Source: Candidatus Hydrogenedentota bacterium
GTDB taxonomy: Bacteria > Hydrogenedentota > Hydrogenedentia > Hydrogenedentales > JAEUWI01
DNA: 37,221 nt
Direction of reading: 5' to 3'
Assembly: GCA_024280935.1 (NCBI GenBank)
Contig: JAJRPE010000280.1
Span: 1-37,221 of the forward strand
Below the pieces are notes generated by a model that made no database searches, was not told the origin of the DNA, and was given only the letters and a program-made list of their open reading frames with translations. The position numbers and the translations under genes are program-made. Positions 7,337 through 14,808 of this stretch are shown here, in pieces (position 1 is the first letter of the stretch; every line of letters begins with the position of its first letter).

Positions 7337-8431
7337 TCAGGCCGGCGCAACTGTATCTGTATCTGTATCCGTATTTGTATCACTGCCAACATCCACGTTC
7401 CAGTGGATCACCTCGTAGCTCCCGTCCGCCGAAAAAAGCAAAACGGCCTCCACCCGGCTTACGGCTACATTCATAAGAAAGATCCGCTTTTCTTCCGTAC
7501 TGGCCGTAGCGTACATGTTTTCGTCGACACCTGGGCGCAACTTCCCATACTGGCCCTGGCAGACCACGCGAAAGCAACGGGATTGAAAACCCAGAGACGC
7601 ATCGAGCACCACAGTCTCCGCAGGAACACCGCGCGCCTCCGCCACAGCCCGGGCAAGAGCGCCCGCCTCGGAGAATGGCCCCTTGGCCCTTACCTGCGTC
7701 ACTTGTGTTGGCGTAAGTTCAAGAAGTGCGCCCAGCACCGCTGGCGCGAGGACATTCACATTCACAAAGCCTTTGGCATTGGCATGATCGACTACGGAAT
7801 AGGCAGTGAGCAGTTGTGCCGCTGCTTGGGCATTGAAATCCGCCGCTGGTACGAGACCGCGCACAAGTAACTCGTCCAAATCAAGAAACCAGCTCGTACC
7901 AGCGTTCTCGCCACCGTGCGGAACGCTCGCGGCGATAGTTCTCGCAACTTCGCCGGACAGGCCCATCACCTTTTGCAGAACACTTGCCGACGCGTGGTTG
8001 ATGTTAATCTTGCCACTTTCATCGTAGATGGTGAATGTAACTTCCGCGATCCGGGGCGCGGGCATCTCCTCCGTCTCAATCGCCGATTCCGCCATGGCAA
8101 TCGAACGATAAACGGGCAACGAAATAGCGTAAGGCGATGCCATATCCACAGGCCGTGCGCCTGAATTTTGCAGGAACTGCTGCAAATCGGCCGCAGCGAT
8201 CTCGACCCCGGCATTAGCGAGTTGGCGTGCGCGCTTTTGGCGCAGTTCAAAATCCGATTCCGAAATCTCCAATTCCATATAGCGCACGTAAAACATGCCC
8301 ATCGCGGAAAAAATGGCCAACATGGAAATTGCAAACAGCAACGCCGCGCCGCGGCGACCCTTCGACGATCCGTGGCCTGGCGCAAAACCAGTGACGGCAT
8401 CAATTTCGGTAGCATGCATAAGACGGCTCAC
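7337..8431 (-). CDS. gspK: GspK-like minor pseudopilin
   Basis: This 364-residue protein has an N-terminal cytoplasmic stretch and then the prepilin-like helix RRGAALLFAISMLAIFSAMG (residues 26-45). A periplasmic domain follows with GKININHASASVLQKVMGLS, a helix-hairpin-helix-like motif typical of GspK. GspK caps the pseudopilus tip with GspI and GspJ. A GTG start at 8431 overlaps the gspJ stop by four bases (GTGA); an ATG at 8419 is an alternative. The last residues form (Asp-Thr)n encoded by a hexanucleotide repeat. gspF begins 87 bp downstream. Confidence 0.85.
   Translation of the reverse strand: MSRLMHATEIDAVTGFAPGHGSSKGRRGAALLFAISMLAIFSAMGMFYVRYMELEISESDFELRQKRARQLANAGVEIAAADLQQFLQNSGARPVDMASPYAISLPVYRSIAMAESAIETEEMPAPRIAEVTFTIYDESGKININHASASVLQKVMGLSGEVARTIAASVPHGGENAGTSWFLDLDELLVRGLVPAADFNAQAAAQLLTAYSVVDHANAKGFVNVNVLAPAVLGALLELTPTQVTQVRAKGPFSEAGALARAVAEARGVPAETVVLDASLGFQSRCFRVVCQGQYGKLRPGVDENMYATASTEEKRIFLMNVAVSRVEAVLLFSADGSYEVIHWNVDVGSDTNTDTDTDTVAPA
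7352..7381. repeat. Hexanucleotide tandem repeat at the gspK 3' end
   Basis: Five consecutive 6-bp units of TGTATC (the fourth reads CGTATT) lie inside the end of gspK. On the coding strand they encode alternating Asp-Thr. Because the unit is six bases, changes in copy number would lengthen or shorten the tail without a frameshift. Confidence 0.85.
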
Positions 8432-9054
8432 TTTACATGAATTGGGAATAGGGCTTCCCGTGAAATTTGCTCAAAGGGGCGATCTGGAAGACTTACCGTA
8501 AGACTCACCCGAACTGCGGCGGGCAATTCCGACCGCGACCATTCCTTTTCCCAAGTGTTGTCGTGGCTGAGATAGACAATATTCATGGCGACAACCTTTT
8601 CGCCTATTAACTGGGTTGCACCCGCAGGCGTTGTCCCGTCATTGGGACCAATGGTGCGCATTAACCCAAGGGCACCCCCATCGCGATTGATGTGATACCT
8701 CACCGCAAGCTCCTCCCAAGGCCCTGTCCCCAGATTACGCTGGCGAATAGGTAATACGATACTGTCATCTTCGGGCTTGTAGCGATTGACAAGTTGTTCC
8801 GTCTCCAAGCGGTCCACCCCTTGGATGGAGCGCCCCGTGCGTTGGGCGGAAGCGACGCGCTCCAGATCCTGCCGCATCGTGCCGAATATGGAAGCGCAAT
8901 TGGCATCCAGCTCCATGCTTGCGGAGGTATCACCCCACAACGTGACCATGTTTCCGAAGGCACGTACGCCAATGGTCGTCACCACCGAAAGGACCGCCAT
9001 AACAACCAGGAGTTCGAGCAGGGTAAAACCACGGCGTATTCTGGAATTCGTCAT
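8428..9054 (-). CDS. gspJ: GspJ-like minor pseudopilin (prepilin-type)
   Basis: The ATG at 9054 is chosen because GGAGAAG lies eight bases upstream, overlapping the end of gspI; a start at 9072 would lie inside gspI. The 208-residue product has a short basic leader, the prepilin peptidase site RRGFTLLELL (cleavage after Gly, methylated Phe, Glu at +5) and a hydrophobic alpha-helix. The globular domain then contains LELDAN-type and QDLERV stretches. Together with GspI and GspK it should form the tip of the secretion pseudopilus. Assignment to GspJ rests on position between gspI and gspK and on length; the globular domain is weakly conserved. Confidence 0.8.
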   Translation of the reverse strand: MTNSRIRRGFTLLELLVVMAVLSVVTTIGVRAFGNMVTLWGDTSASMELDANCASIFGTMRQDLERVASAQRTGRSIQGVDRLETEQLVNRYKPEDDSIVLPIRQRNLGTGPWEELAVRYHINRDGGALGLMRTIGPNDGTTPAGATQLIGEKVVAMNIVYLSHDNTWEKEWSRSELPAAVRVSLTVSLPDRPFEQISREALFPIHVK

Positions 9055-9056
9055 AG

Positions 9057-9596
9057 TCACTTCTCCGCCCACGTCGGATCCACCTTGGACCGGGGCACGG
9101 CAGCGGTAAGTGCAACATTTTCCGTCTTACCTGCCTGTTTCCAATGCACATTCACGGTAACTTCGAAATAGCTGGCGGTGGTGTCTGGCAGACGACCGAA
9201 AGCCGACCAGCGGTACTTGTCGAACACGTTTTGCTGGTGCGCATAGGATGCGTCCAGCGAAAGGAGAACACCGGGAAGGGGTACCTTCGATCCCGCTCGG
9301 GGATCATCCAAGTCGCCTTTGATTCGGAAAAGATCCTGCTCGTCTGGATTCTTATGATCCCAAACATACCCGCCCGGTTCGGCAACCAAGCGCGTTAGTT
9401 GATCCTCGGCAATAGAGGCGGCCAACGCACGATGCTGGGCCAAGCTGCCGAGGTTCGTGCTGGTCAGGTAAAGCTTAAACATGACCGTTGTCGCGACACC
9501 GATAACGGTCAGCGCGACAAGCATCTCGATAAGGGTAAACCCGCGCCGATCACCGCTACGACCGCAGAACCGGCAAAATTGGTGTGTAGGTAGCAC
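9057..9596 (-). CDS. gspI: GspI-like minor pseudopilin (prepilin-type)
   Basis: This 179-residue protein has the leader and cleavage site DRRGFTLIEMLVALTVIGVA at residues 16-35 (Glu at +5 conserved). It continues KLYLTSTNLGSLAQHRALAA SIAEDQL, which resembles the GspI pattern of a small residue-rich helix running into a polar AxxxAxxQL region. It is the first gene of the operon. The start is GTG at 9596 with an AAGGAG site five bases upstream; a sigma-70 promoter lies about 90 bp further up. Only two bases separate its stop from the gspJ start, which indicates translational coupling. Confidence 0.8.
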   Translation of the reverse strand: MLPTHQFCRFCGRSGDRRGFTLIEMLVALTVIGVATTVMFKLYLTSTNLGSLAQHRALAASIAEDQLTRLVAEPGGYVWDHKNPDEQDLFRIKGDLDDPRAGSKVPLPGVLLSLDASYAHQQNVFDKYRWSAFGRLPDTTASYFEVTVNVHWKQAGKTENVALTAAVPRSKVDPTWAEK

Positions 9597-9693
9597 TTAG
9601 ACTCCTTCCCGCGCCAACGAGCACTGACAAAACAGCCCTCGATCTCCTCGACACCGCTCGGTCAGTAGCGGCATCCCAACAGGCACGGGTTCT

Positions 9694-9723
9694 ATAATAG
9701 GCATAAATTCGCAGTTATGTCAA
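9694..9723 (-). promoter_or_regulatory. Sigma-70 promoter of the gspI-J-K-F operon
   Basis: On the minus strand a perfect -35 TTGACA (9718-9723) and a -10 TATTAT (9694-9699) are separated by 18 bp in an A/T-rich stretch, unlike the GC-rich surroundings. Transcription would start near 9687 and give a leader of about 90 nt before the GTG of gspI. The rest of the 9597-9881 gap holds a small inverted repeat (TGACAACACCTGTCA, 9819-9833) and nothing else I can identify. Confidence 0.7.
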
Positions 9724-9881
9724 CACTAAAAAAAAGCAGAAAAATCTCTGTTAGTATATTGACAAAACATCGAAATACAACAATATGCCGCTCGGATATG
9801 AGCACTATTTGCTCTGCCTGACAACACCTGTCAATAATGACACCGATTCCGCGTCTCAATTTGGTTCGTCGATACGCCGCG

Positions 9882-11711
9882 TCAGTCGCCCGTCAAAGAG
9901 GAATCCGACTCCCCGTAGTCCGCCAGCTTGAGATATAGCGTGCTCCGACTGATCCCCAAAACGCGAGCGCTCTTAGCCCGGTTATCGGCGCAATTGCGCA
10001 ACACCTTCAAGATGTGCTCGCGTTCCATCTCGGCCAATGTACTCAGCGGACCATCGCTTGCCGTGGGCCTTCGTGTGATGTGCCCGTCGCGCCAGATATC
10101 TTCAGCGTTGATAAGGGGCGTGGCGGTACGATGGGCGATACGCTCGATGGTGTTGCGCAGCTGGCGCACATTGCCGGGCCAGTAGTAGCCCGAGAGAACC
10201 CCGATGGCGTCTTCGGAGAGAATGTGGATAAGGCGTTCATCGCCCGATGCCATCAAGTCCATGAAATACTGCGCAAGGATCGGGATATCGCCAACCCGCT
10301 CCCGGAGGGGCACCGCGTGAAGGGCAAACCCGGCCAGCCGATAGTACAAATCGTCGCGAAAAGCCTCGTCTTCCACGGTACGACTCGTTGCGCCGACAAA
10401 GCGTACGTCAACCTGCTCCTCTTTGGTAGCCCCAACAGGCCGAAAAGTTCCTTGCTCAAGCACACGCAGAATTCGAGCCTGGTTCTCTGGACTGAGATCG
10501 CCTACCTCATCCAAAAAGAGGATGCCACCATCGGCCAGGGACAATAAGCCCCGCTTCGCGCCCTGGGCACCGGTGAAGGCCCCCCGCTCATGGCCAAAAA
10601 GCTCGCTTTCAAAAAGATTGGACGGAATAGCGGCGCAGTTCACGACGATATAAGGCTTATCCGCACGTGCGCTGTTCTGATGCACGGCACGGGCAATCAA
10701 CTCTTTTCCTGTTCCTGTCTCTCCCGTAACAAGTACATTCAGGGGTGTTCGTGCGGCTTCGTAAATCAAGCTTCGCAATGCGGCCATGGACGCGCTGCGC
10801 CCGACAAGCGGCATGCTCTCCTTTCCGTTCGACCCAGCGAGACGCTTGTTTAATTCTACAAGGTTTTCGTGCTGGCGAGCCGCATGCACGTGGGAACCAA
10901 CAAGCTCGCAAAGTGCAGAGAACAAGGTAAGCACCGTTTCCCGGTCACCATCCTGCCCTGGAGCGCTCATCATCAACACGGCAACACCGAGGGCCGCGTC
11001 CCCGTGAAACAAGGGTGCCAAGTAAACGAATCGCTCCTCTACGTCATCCCCGGGCACCGTGAAGGAAAAAGCACGCCGCTCATCCAGGGCCCTGTCGATG
11101 GTTTCCGCCGGAAGAATTGGCACGTAGGCAGCCCCCAGGCTTTCCGCCACGGACCACAGGCCATCTTCTTCCCGAAGCAGTTTTACGAAGCACGAACTAA
11201 AGCGGTCCCCGAGCATTGCCCCCATCTGGTTTGCAAGGGAAAGCTCTGTTTTCAAATGACTGCAAACCCGGCAGAAGCGAAACAGGAGCACGTAATCCCC
11301 AGACGTACCTGGCCACGCCCCATGCTGCTCCATGCCGTCCAGGCCCAGGCCATCGAGATCAAAGGAAATGGTATCGGAGTCATGGTGGGCATTTCCCTGC
11401 GCAGCGCCGGGCGTGGTCACGGCCGACACGAGAAATACGGCGCGGCCAACGCTGAATTCGTCGCCCACCTGGAGCACCACGTCTTTCTCGGGGATGCCAT
11501 CGACAAGCGCCGGATTACGGCTGCCCATGTCCTCCAGACGGATCCCGTCCAGCACTTTGATAACGCGGCAGTGCTGGCGAGAAACCGTGCCATCATCGAC
11601 GACGATATCGCATCGATAGGAACGACCGATAATCAATGTCTTCTGATCGACTATCCACGACGAACCGCGGGTATACCCCGCCTTCGCCGTAATCATGAAC
11701 TGCATGCCCAT
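9882..11711 (-). CDS. FHA-domain sigma-54-dependent transcriptional activator
   Basis: The start is taken at the ATG at 11711 because GGAGGAAGGGG precedes it; an upstream frame to 11825 has no such site. The 609-residue protein has four parts. An FHA domain lies near residues 20-100 (LIIGRSYRCDIVV, then SRQHCRV and MGSRNP). A GAF-like sensor spans about 130-285. A complete AAA+ domain covers about 305-530, with Walker A GETGTGKE, the sigma-54 contact GAFTGA, Walker B GGILFLDEVGD and an R-finger region. A Fis-type HTH ends the protein (HILKVLRNCADNRAKSARVL). FHA domains bind phosphothreonine, so control by a Ser/Thr kinase is plausible. Its targets are unknown; it lies upstream of, and in the same orientation as, the pseudopilus operon, which has a sigma-70 promoter. 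Confidence 0.93.
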   Translation of the reverse strand: MGMQFMITAKAGYTRGSSWIVDQKTLIIGRSYRCDIVVDDGTVSRQHCRVIKVLDGIRLEDMGSRNPALVDGIPEKDVVLQVGDEFSVGRAVFLVSAVTTPGAAQGNAHHDSDTISFDLDGLGLDGMEQHGAWPGTSGDYVLLFRFCRVCSHLKTELSLANQMGAMLGDRFSSCFVKLLREEDGLWSVAESLGAAYVPILPAETIDRALDERRAFSFTVPGDDVEERFVYLAPLFHGDAALGVAVLMMSAPGQDGDRETVLTLFSALCELVGSHVHAARQHENLVELNKRLAGSNGKESMPLVGRSASMAALRSLIYEAARTPLNVLVTGETGTGKELIARAVHQNSARADKPYIVVNCAAIPSNLFESELFGHERGAFTGAQGAKRGLLSLADGGILFLDEVGDLSPENQARILRVLEQGTFRPVGATKEEQVDVRFVGATSRTVEDEAFRDDLYYRLAGFALHAVPLRERVGDIPILAQYFMDLMASGDERLIHILSEDAIGVLSGYYWPGNVRQLRNTIERIAHRTATPLINAEDIWRDGHITRRPTASDGPLSTLAEMEREHILKVLRNCADNRAKSARVLGISRSTLYLKLADYGESDSSLTGD

Positions 11712-12075
11712 AAGCCCCTTCCTCCAGTCAGCAACACCGGCCACGGATAAAAACCGCCACCCGTCTGCTTCAAGAGCACGGCCCCGTGCCAATAGGCACA
11801 CACCCTGCTCTCTGCCAATCCACAACGCAATTCCGGCGCGACGTGCTGTCTAATCCAGGAAACATGCCCTGCCGGGACACGAACATCATCTGCTCTATAG
11901 TACGCCAACAATCGAGTAGACGCAAAACATATGGCTATCTTTGGTGATGTCCTAAAATCGGTCAGAACCGAGTGTACGAAAAACATACATCGGACATCTC
12001 CCAACAGGGCTTTGAGTGTCACAGAATCTTCACAACCTGCTGTTATAGCTCATCTTAAACCTACCGGCAGAAAAC

Positions 12076-12289
12076 TGGCACACTTCTTTCTATATACCGG
12101 CAGCTTCAGTATGGATTCCGCTTCAGAGGGTGAAACCACACTAAGCTTCGCAGGGGCGATTGCGCTATCGCCCCTGCGGGATTTTCAACCCGGTGCAAAC
12201 AGTTAAATCTATTTTGTCTCTATGCTCCAAGACGTTCGGAACGGAACCGCCCCTCCCCCAAGCCCGCCCGTGTGTCTTGGAGTTTTTTT
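12076..12289 (+). ncRNA. Candidate small RNA with sigma-54-like promoter and two stem-loops
   Basis: The 11712-12445 gap has no convincing protein gene. It contains TGGCAC-N5-TTTCT (12076-12091), which matches the sigma-54 consensus TGGCAC-N5-TTGCW except for one base in the -12 GC. About 70 bp later comes a 12-bp perfect stem (CGCAGGGGCGAT 12149-12160, ATCGCCCCTGCG 12167-12178). A second structure follows: CTCCAAGAC (12225-12233) pairs with GTCTTGGAG (12274-12282), directly followed by seven T residues, as in an intrinsic terminator with a long loop. No plus-strand gene lies upstream to need a terminator, so a short untranslated transcript is possible. The promoter mismatch and the large loop keep this tentative. 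Confidence 0.3.
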
Positions 12290-12445
12290 GTGTCCTCCGG
12301 GTTGATTGCATCACGAGAATCCCGCATAATTAGCTCCCAAATCACCCAGCGGTGTTCCTTGGCGTCTGGAGCCAGGCCAAACTTCGGTAAAAAATCGCAA
12401 ACCCGCTGGTGACATCTCCCACACCATTACCCGCCGGAAGGTTGT

Positions 12446-13240
12446 ATGCCAATACATCCAACAGCCATCATCCACCCCAGTGCCGAACTTGCGGCGAATG
12501 TGGATGTCCAGGCTTTCAGCATTATCGAAGCGCACGTCCATATTGGATCGAATTCCGTCATCGGCCCCCACAATGTAATTGGGGCGGGCACCGTCATGGG
12601 CGAAAACAATCGTACCTACAGCGGCGCGCAAGTGGGCGTGACGCCCCAGGACTTAAAACACAAACTCGGAAAAGCCGGGCGCACCGTCCTCGGTGATAGC
12701 AATATTATTCGCGAGTTTGTCACCGTCAGCTCCAGCACCGTCTACGATGGCGAGCCGGAAGAAACCCAGAAAGAGACCCGCATTGGCAGTCACTGTTTGC
12801 TTATGTCCACGTGCCACGTAGGCCATGACAGTACGCTGGGCGATCATGTGATTATTGCCAACGGTGTCCCGCTGGCCGGTCACGTAACCATCCATGATCG
12901 GGCCTTTATCGGCGGCCTGACCGGCATTCATCAGTTCTGCGTGATCGGAACCATGGCCTTCATCGGCGGCATGGCGCGTATCAACAAAGATGTGCCGCCC
13001 TATATGCTCTGTGAAGGCCACCCGGCACGCTGCTTCGGCCCCAACACCATCGGCCTGGAGCGGAACGGCCTCTCCCCGGAACAAATCAAGACGATCCGGA
13101 ATATTTACAAAATCCTTTATCGTTCGAAGCTGAACATCAGTCAGGCGGTGTCGCGCATCGAGTCGGAAATCGACGATTGCAACGAAAAGAAGACGCTTCT
13201 CGATTTTATCGCCAACTCCCAACGCGGACTGACAAAGTAA
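12446..13240 (+). CDS. lpxA: Acyl-ACP--UDP-N-acetylglucosamine O-acyltransferase
   Basis: LpxA catalyses the first step of lipid A synthesis, moving a 3-hydroxyacyl chain from ACP to UDP-GlcNAc in the cytoplasm. The 264 residues match the family length. The N-terminal part is a left-handed beta-helix of hexapeptide repeats (IHPTAIIHPSAELAANVDVQ onward), and the C-terminus is helical (GLERNGLSPEQIKTIRNIYK). The catalytic His is present in CHVGHDSTLGD (His127), and the IHQFCVIG and DVPPYMLCEGHPA segments are typical. The usual (H/N)RGT after VTI is SSST here (VTVSSSTV, about residues 92-99). GGAAGG precedes the ATG. A repeat-filled gap of about 600 bp separates it from the dehydrogenase and lpxB, with which it forms a lipid A cluster. 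Confidence 0.96.
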   Translation: MPIHPTAIIHPSAELAANVDVQAFSIIEAHVHIGSNSVIGPHNVIGAGTVMGENNRTYSGAQVGVTPQDLKHKLGKAGRTVLGDSNIIREFVTVSSSTVYDGEPEETQKETRIGSHCLLMSTCHVGHDSTLGDHVIIANGVPLAGHVTIHDRAFIGGLTGIHQFCVIGTMAFIGGMARINKDVPPYMLCEGHPARCFGPNTIGLERNGLSPEQIKTIRNIYKILYRSKLNISQAVSRIESEIDDCNEKKTLLDFIANSQRGLTK

Positions 13241-13426
13241 TTCCGTAAAAAATCACGATGCCCTTCGGGCGCCACAGACGAGGGAGGGTAAAGGACGGTT
13301 GCGAAACTCCGTTGTGCCGCAAATCCAGAGATCCTGATTCCGATAGGGATTATGGGCGATTTTCAGGAAATGGGGTTGGCGCCTTTGGTGCTTGAAAAGA
13401 TATGCCCCCTTGTAAAGAGAAGCGAT

Positions 13427-13621
13427 GGGTGCCACCTACACAGACACGAGGTACGAGTGGCTTTGTGGGTGTGGAGCACCAGGATGTGTCAGGAGTTTCC
13501 AGAAGCAGTTTCGGTGGCGTGCAACGCACGTTTTTGACATCAAAATATGGCGCGAGTGTCCTGACGCGAACCCGCACCCACAAGCTTAGCCGCGAAGCGG
13601 CTGCGCGTGTAGGTGGCACCC
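13427..13621. repeat. R2 paired palindromic repeat, copy 2
   Basis: GGGTGCCACCTACAC starts at 13427 and its inverse GTGTAGGTGGCACCC ends at 13621 (195 bp apart). The inner tails TTGTGGGTG and CACCCACAAG also pair. The left unit contains GACACGAGGTACGAGTGG; the right unit carries the self-complementary AGCCGCGAAGCGGCT. The 13241-13426 stretch before it holds a degraded unit starting TTCGGGCGCCAC (13266), which matches the left end of copy 1, and no gene. The remaining 13622-13854 shows only a T-rich, low-information leader to the next gene. Confidence 0.7.
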
Positions 13622-13854
13622 CAAAACGCAATCTTTGCGTCTTAGCGCCTTTGCGTGCCAAACAAAAAAGATCGCACTCAAAGAGCAATTCTTCTTTGCA
13701 CTCCTTGCGTTCTTTTGTGGCTGAATAATTTAATGGCGGCCAACGGCGGTCCTGCCTTCATTCTCGGTTCAAATCAATTCATCAGGCGATTCATGCTTGG
13801 GTTATGAACATAACTCACCTTGATTCAACGCTTACAATCAGCAAGGACATAAAG

Positions 13855-14808
13855 ATGCCCCCTATTCGTACCGGCGTTGTCGGTGTTGGACACCTCGGCT
13901 ATCACCATGCCCGGAATTACGGGGCCTTGGACGGGGCCGAACTGGTGGGGATCGCCGACCCCGACGAGGCTAACCGGGCAAAAGCGACGGCGGACTTTGG
14001 AGTCCCTGGCTTCTCCGACGTTGCTCCCCTCATCAAGGCGGGCGTTGAGGCCGTTTCCGTTGTAACACCGACCCTGTCGCACGCCAAGGTAGTTAACGAA
14101 TTGCTTGAAGCGGGGATACATGTACTGGTCGAAAAACCCATTGCACCCACCCTGCAAGAAGCCGAAACGATGGTGGCGCTGGCCAAGGCGCACAAACGCA
14201 TTCTCCAAGTCGGCCACATCGAACGATTTAATGGGGCCGTGCTGGCCTTCTCGGAAGCCATCAAAGCGCCACGCTTCATCGAATGCCACCGGCTAAGCCC
14301 CTTTCCTGGGCGCGGCACCGACGTGAGCGTGGTGCTGGATCTCATGATCCACGATCTGGATATCGTCCTCGCCATGGAACACTCGGAGGTCGTTTCCCTC
14401 GACGCTTCGGGCGTTGCCGTATTCTCCGAGAGCGAAGATATTGCAAACGTGCGTCTTCGCTTCGCTTCGGGCTGTGTTGCCAATCTTACCTGTAGCCGGG
14501 TCTCCCTGGATGCCATGCGGAAAATTAGAATCTTCGAGAAAAACGCCTACCTCAGCACGGACTACAGCGCCCAAGAGGTTTTGGTCTATCGCAAGAAACC
14601 GGGCCCCATCCCCAAGGGAGAGAATCCCATGGAACACATCGTCATGGAACCCCTTCCGGTGGAAAAAGACGAGCCCCTCAAATTGGAATTGCGCTCCTTC
14701 ATCGATTGTGTGCGCCGTGGCAAGACACCCGTGGTCAGCGGTGAAGATGGCGTCAAGGCACTTCGACTGGCCCAGGACATTATGGACTTTATTCGGGATC
14801 ATCCGTGA
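13855..14808 (+). CDS. Gfo/Idh/MocA dehydrogenase in the lpx cluster, GnnA candidate
   Basis: The ATG at 13855 is preferred over 13804 because AAGGA lies eight or so bases upstream and the Rossmann motif IRTGVVGVGHLGYHHARNYG then begins at residue 4; the product has 317 residues. The E-K-P motif is intact (HVLVEKPIAPTLQEAE). It overlaps lpxB by four bases (GTGA), so the two are co-translated. In Acidithiobacillus ferrooxidans and Leptospira, the related GnnA oxidises the 3-OH of UDP-GlcNAc so that GnnB can aminate it, giving amide-linked lipid A. A similar role is possible here, but no GnnB-type aminotransferase is adjacent. Its function could instead be another nucleotide-sugar oxidation. 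Confidence 0.9.
   Translation: MPPIRTGVVGVGHLGYHHARNYGALDGAELVGIADPDEANRAKATADFGVPGFSDVAPLIKAGVEAVSVVTPTLSHAKVVNELLEAGIHVLVEKPIAPTLQEAETMVALAKAHKRILQVGHIERFNGAVLAFSEAIKAPRFIECHRLSPFPGRGTDVSVVLDLMIHDLDIVLAMEHSEVVSLDASGVAVFSESEDIANVRLRFASGCVANLTCSRVSLDAMRKIRIFEKNAYLSTDYSAQEVLVYRKKPGPIPKGENPMEHIVMEPLPVEKDEPLKLELRSFIDCVRRGKTPVVSGEDGVKALRLAQDIMDFIRDHP

Noticed and set aside
6041-7870. 609-codon plus-strand open frame across gspF and gspK
   Set aside because: It is antisense to two well-supported genes and reads through their gap; the composition (many His, Arg, Asn) is that of a shadow frame.
9819-9833. TGACAACACCTGTCA considered as an operator of the sigma-54 activator or gsp operon
   Set aside because: Only a 5-bp arm, not near a mapped promoter element and not repeated elsewhere in the window.
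11931-12206. 91-codon plus-strand frame upstream of lpxA
   Set aside because: No ribosome site, no recognisable pattern, and its end lies in the stem-loop at 12149-12178; the region is better read as non-coding.
13241-13854. CRISPR array considered for the repeat clusters here and at 4190-4828
   Set aside because: The units are inverted pairs with variable hairpins, not direct repeats with regular unique spacers, and there is no cas gene in the window.
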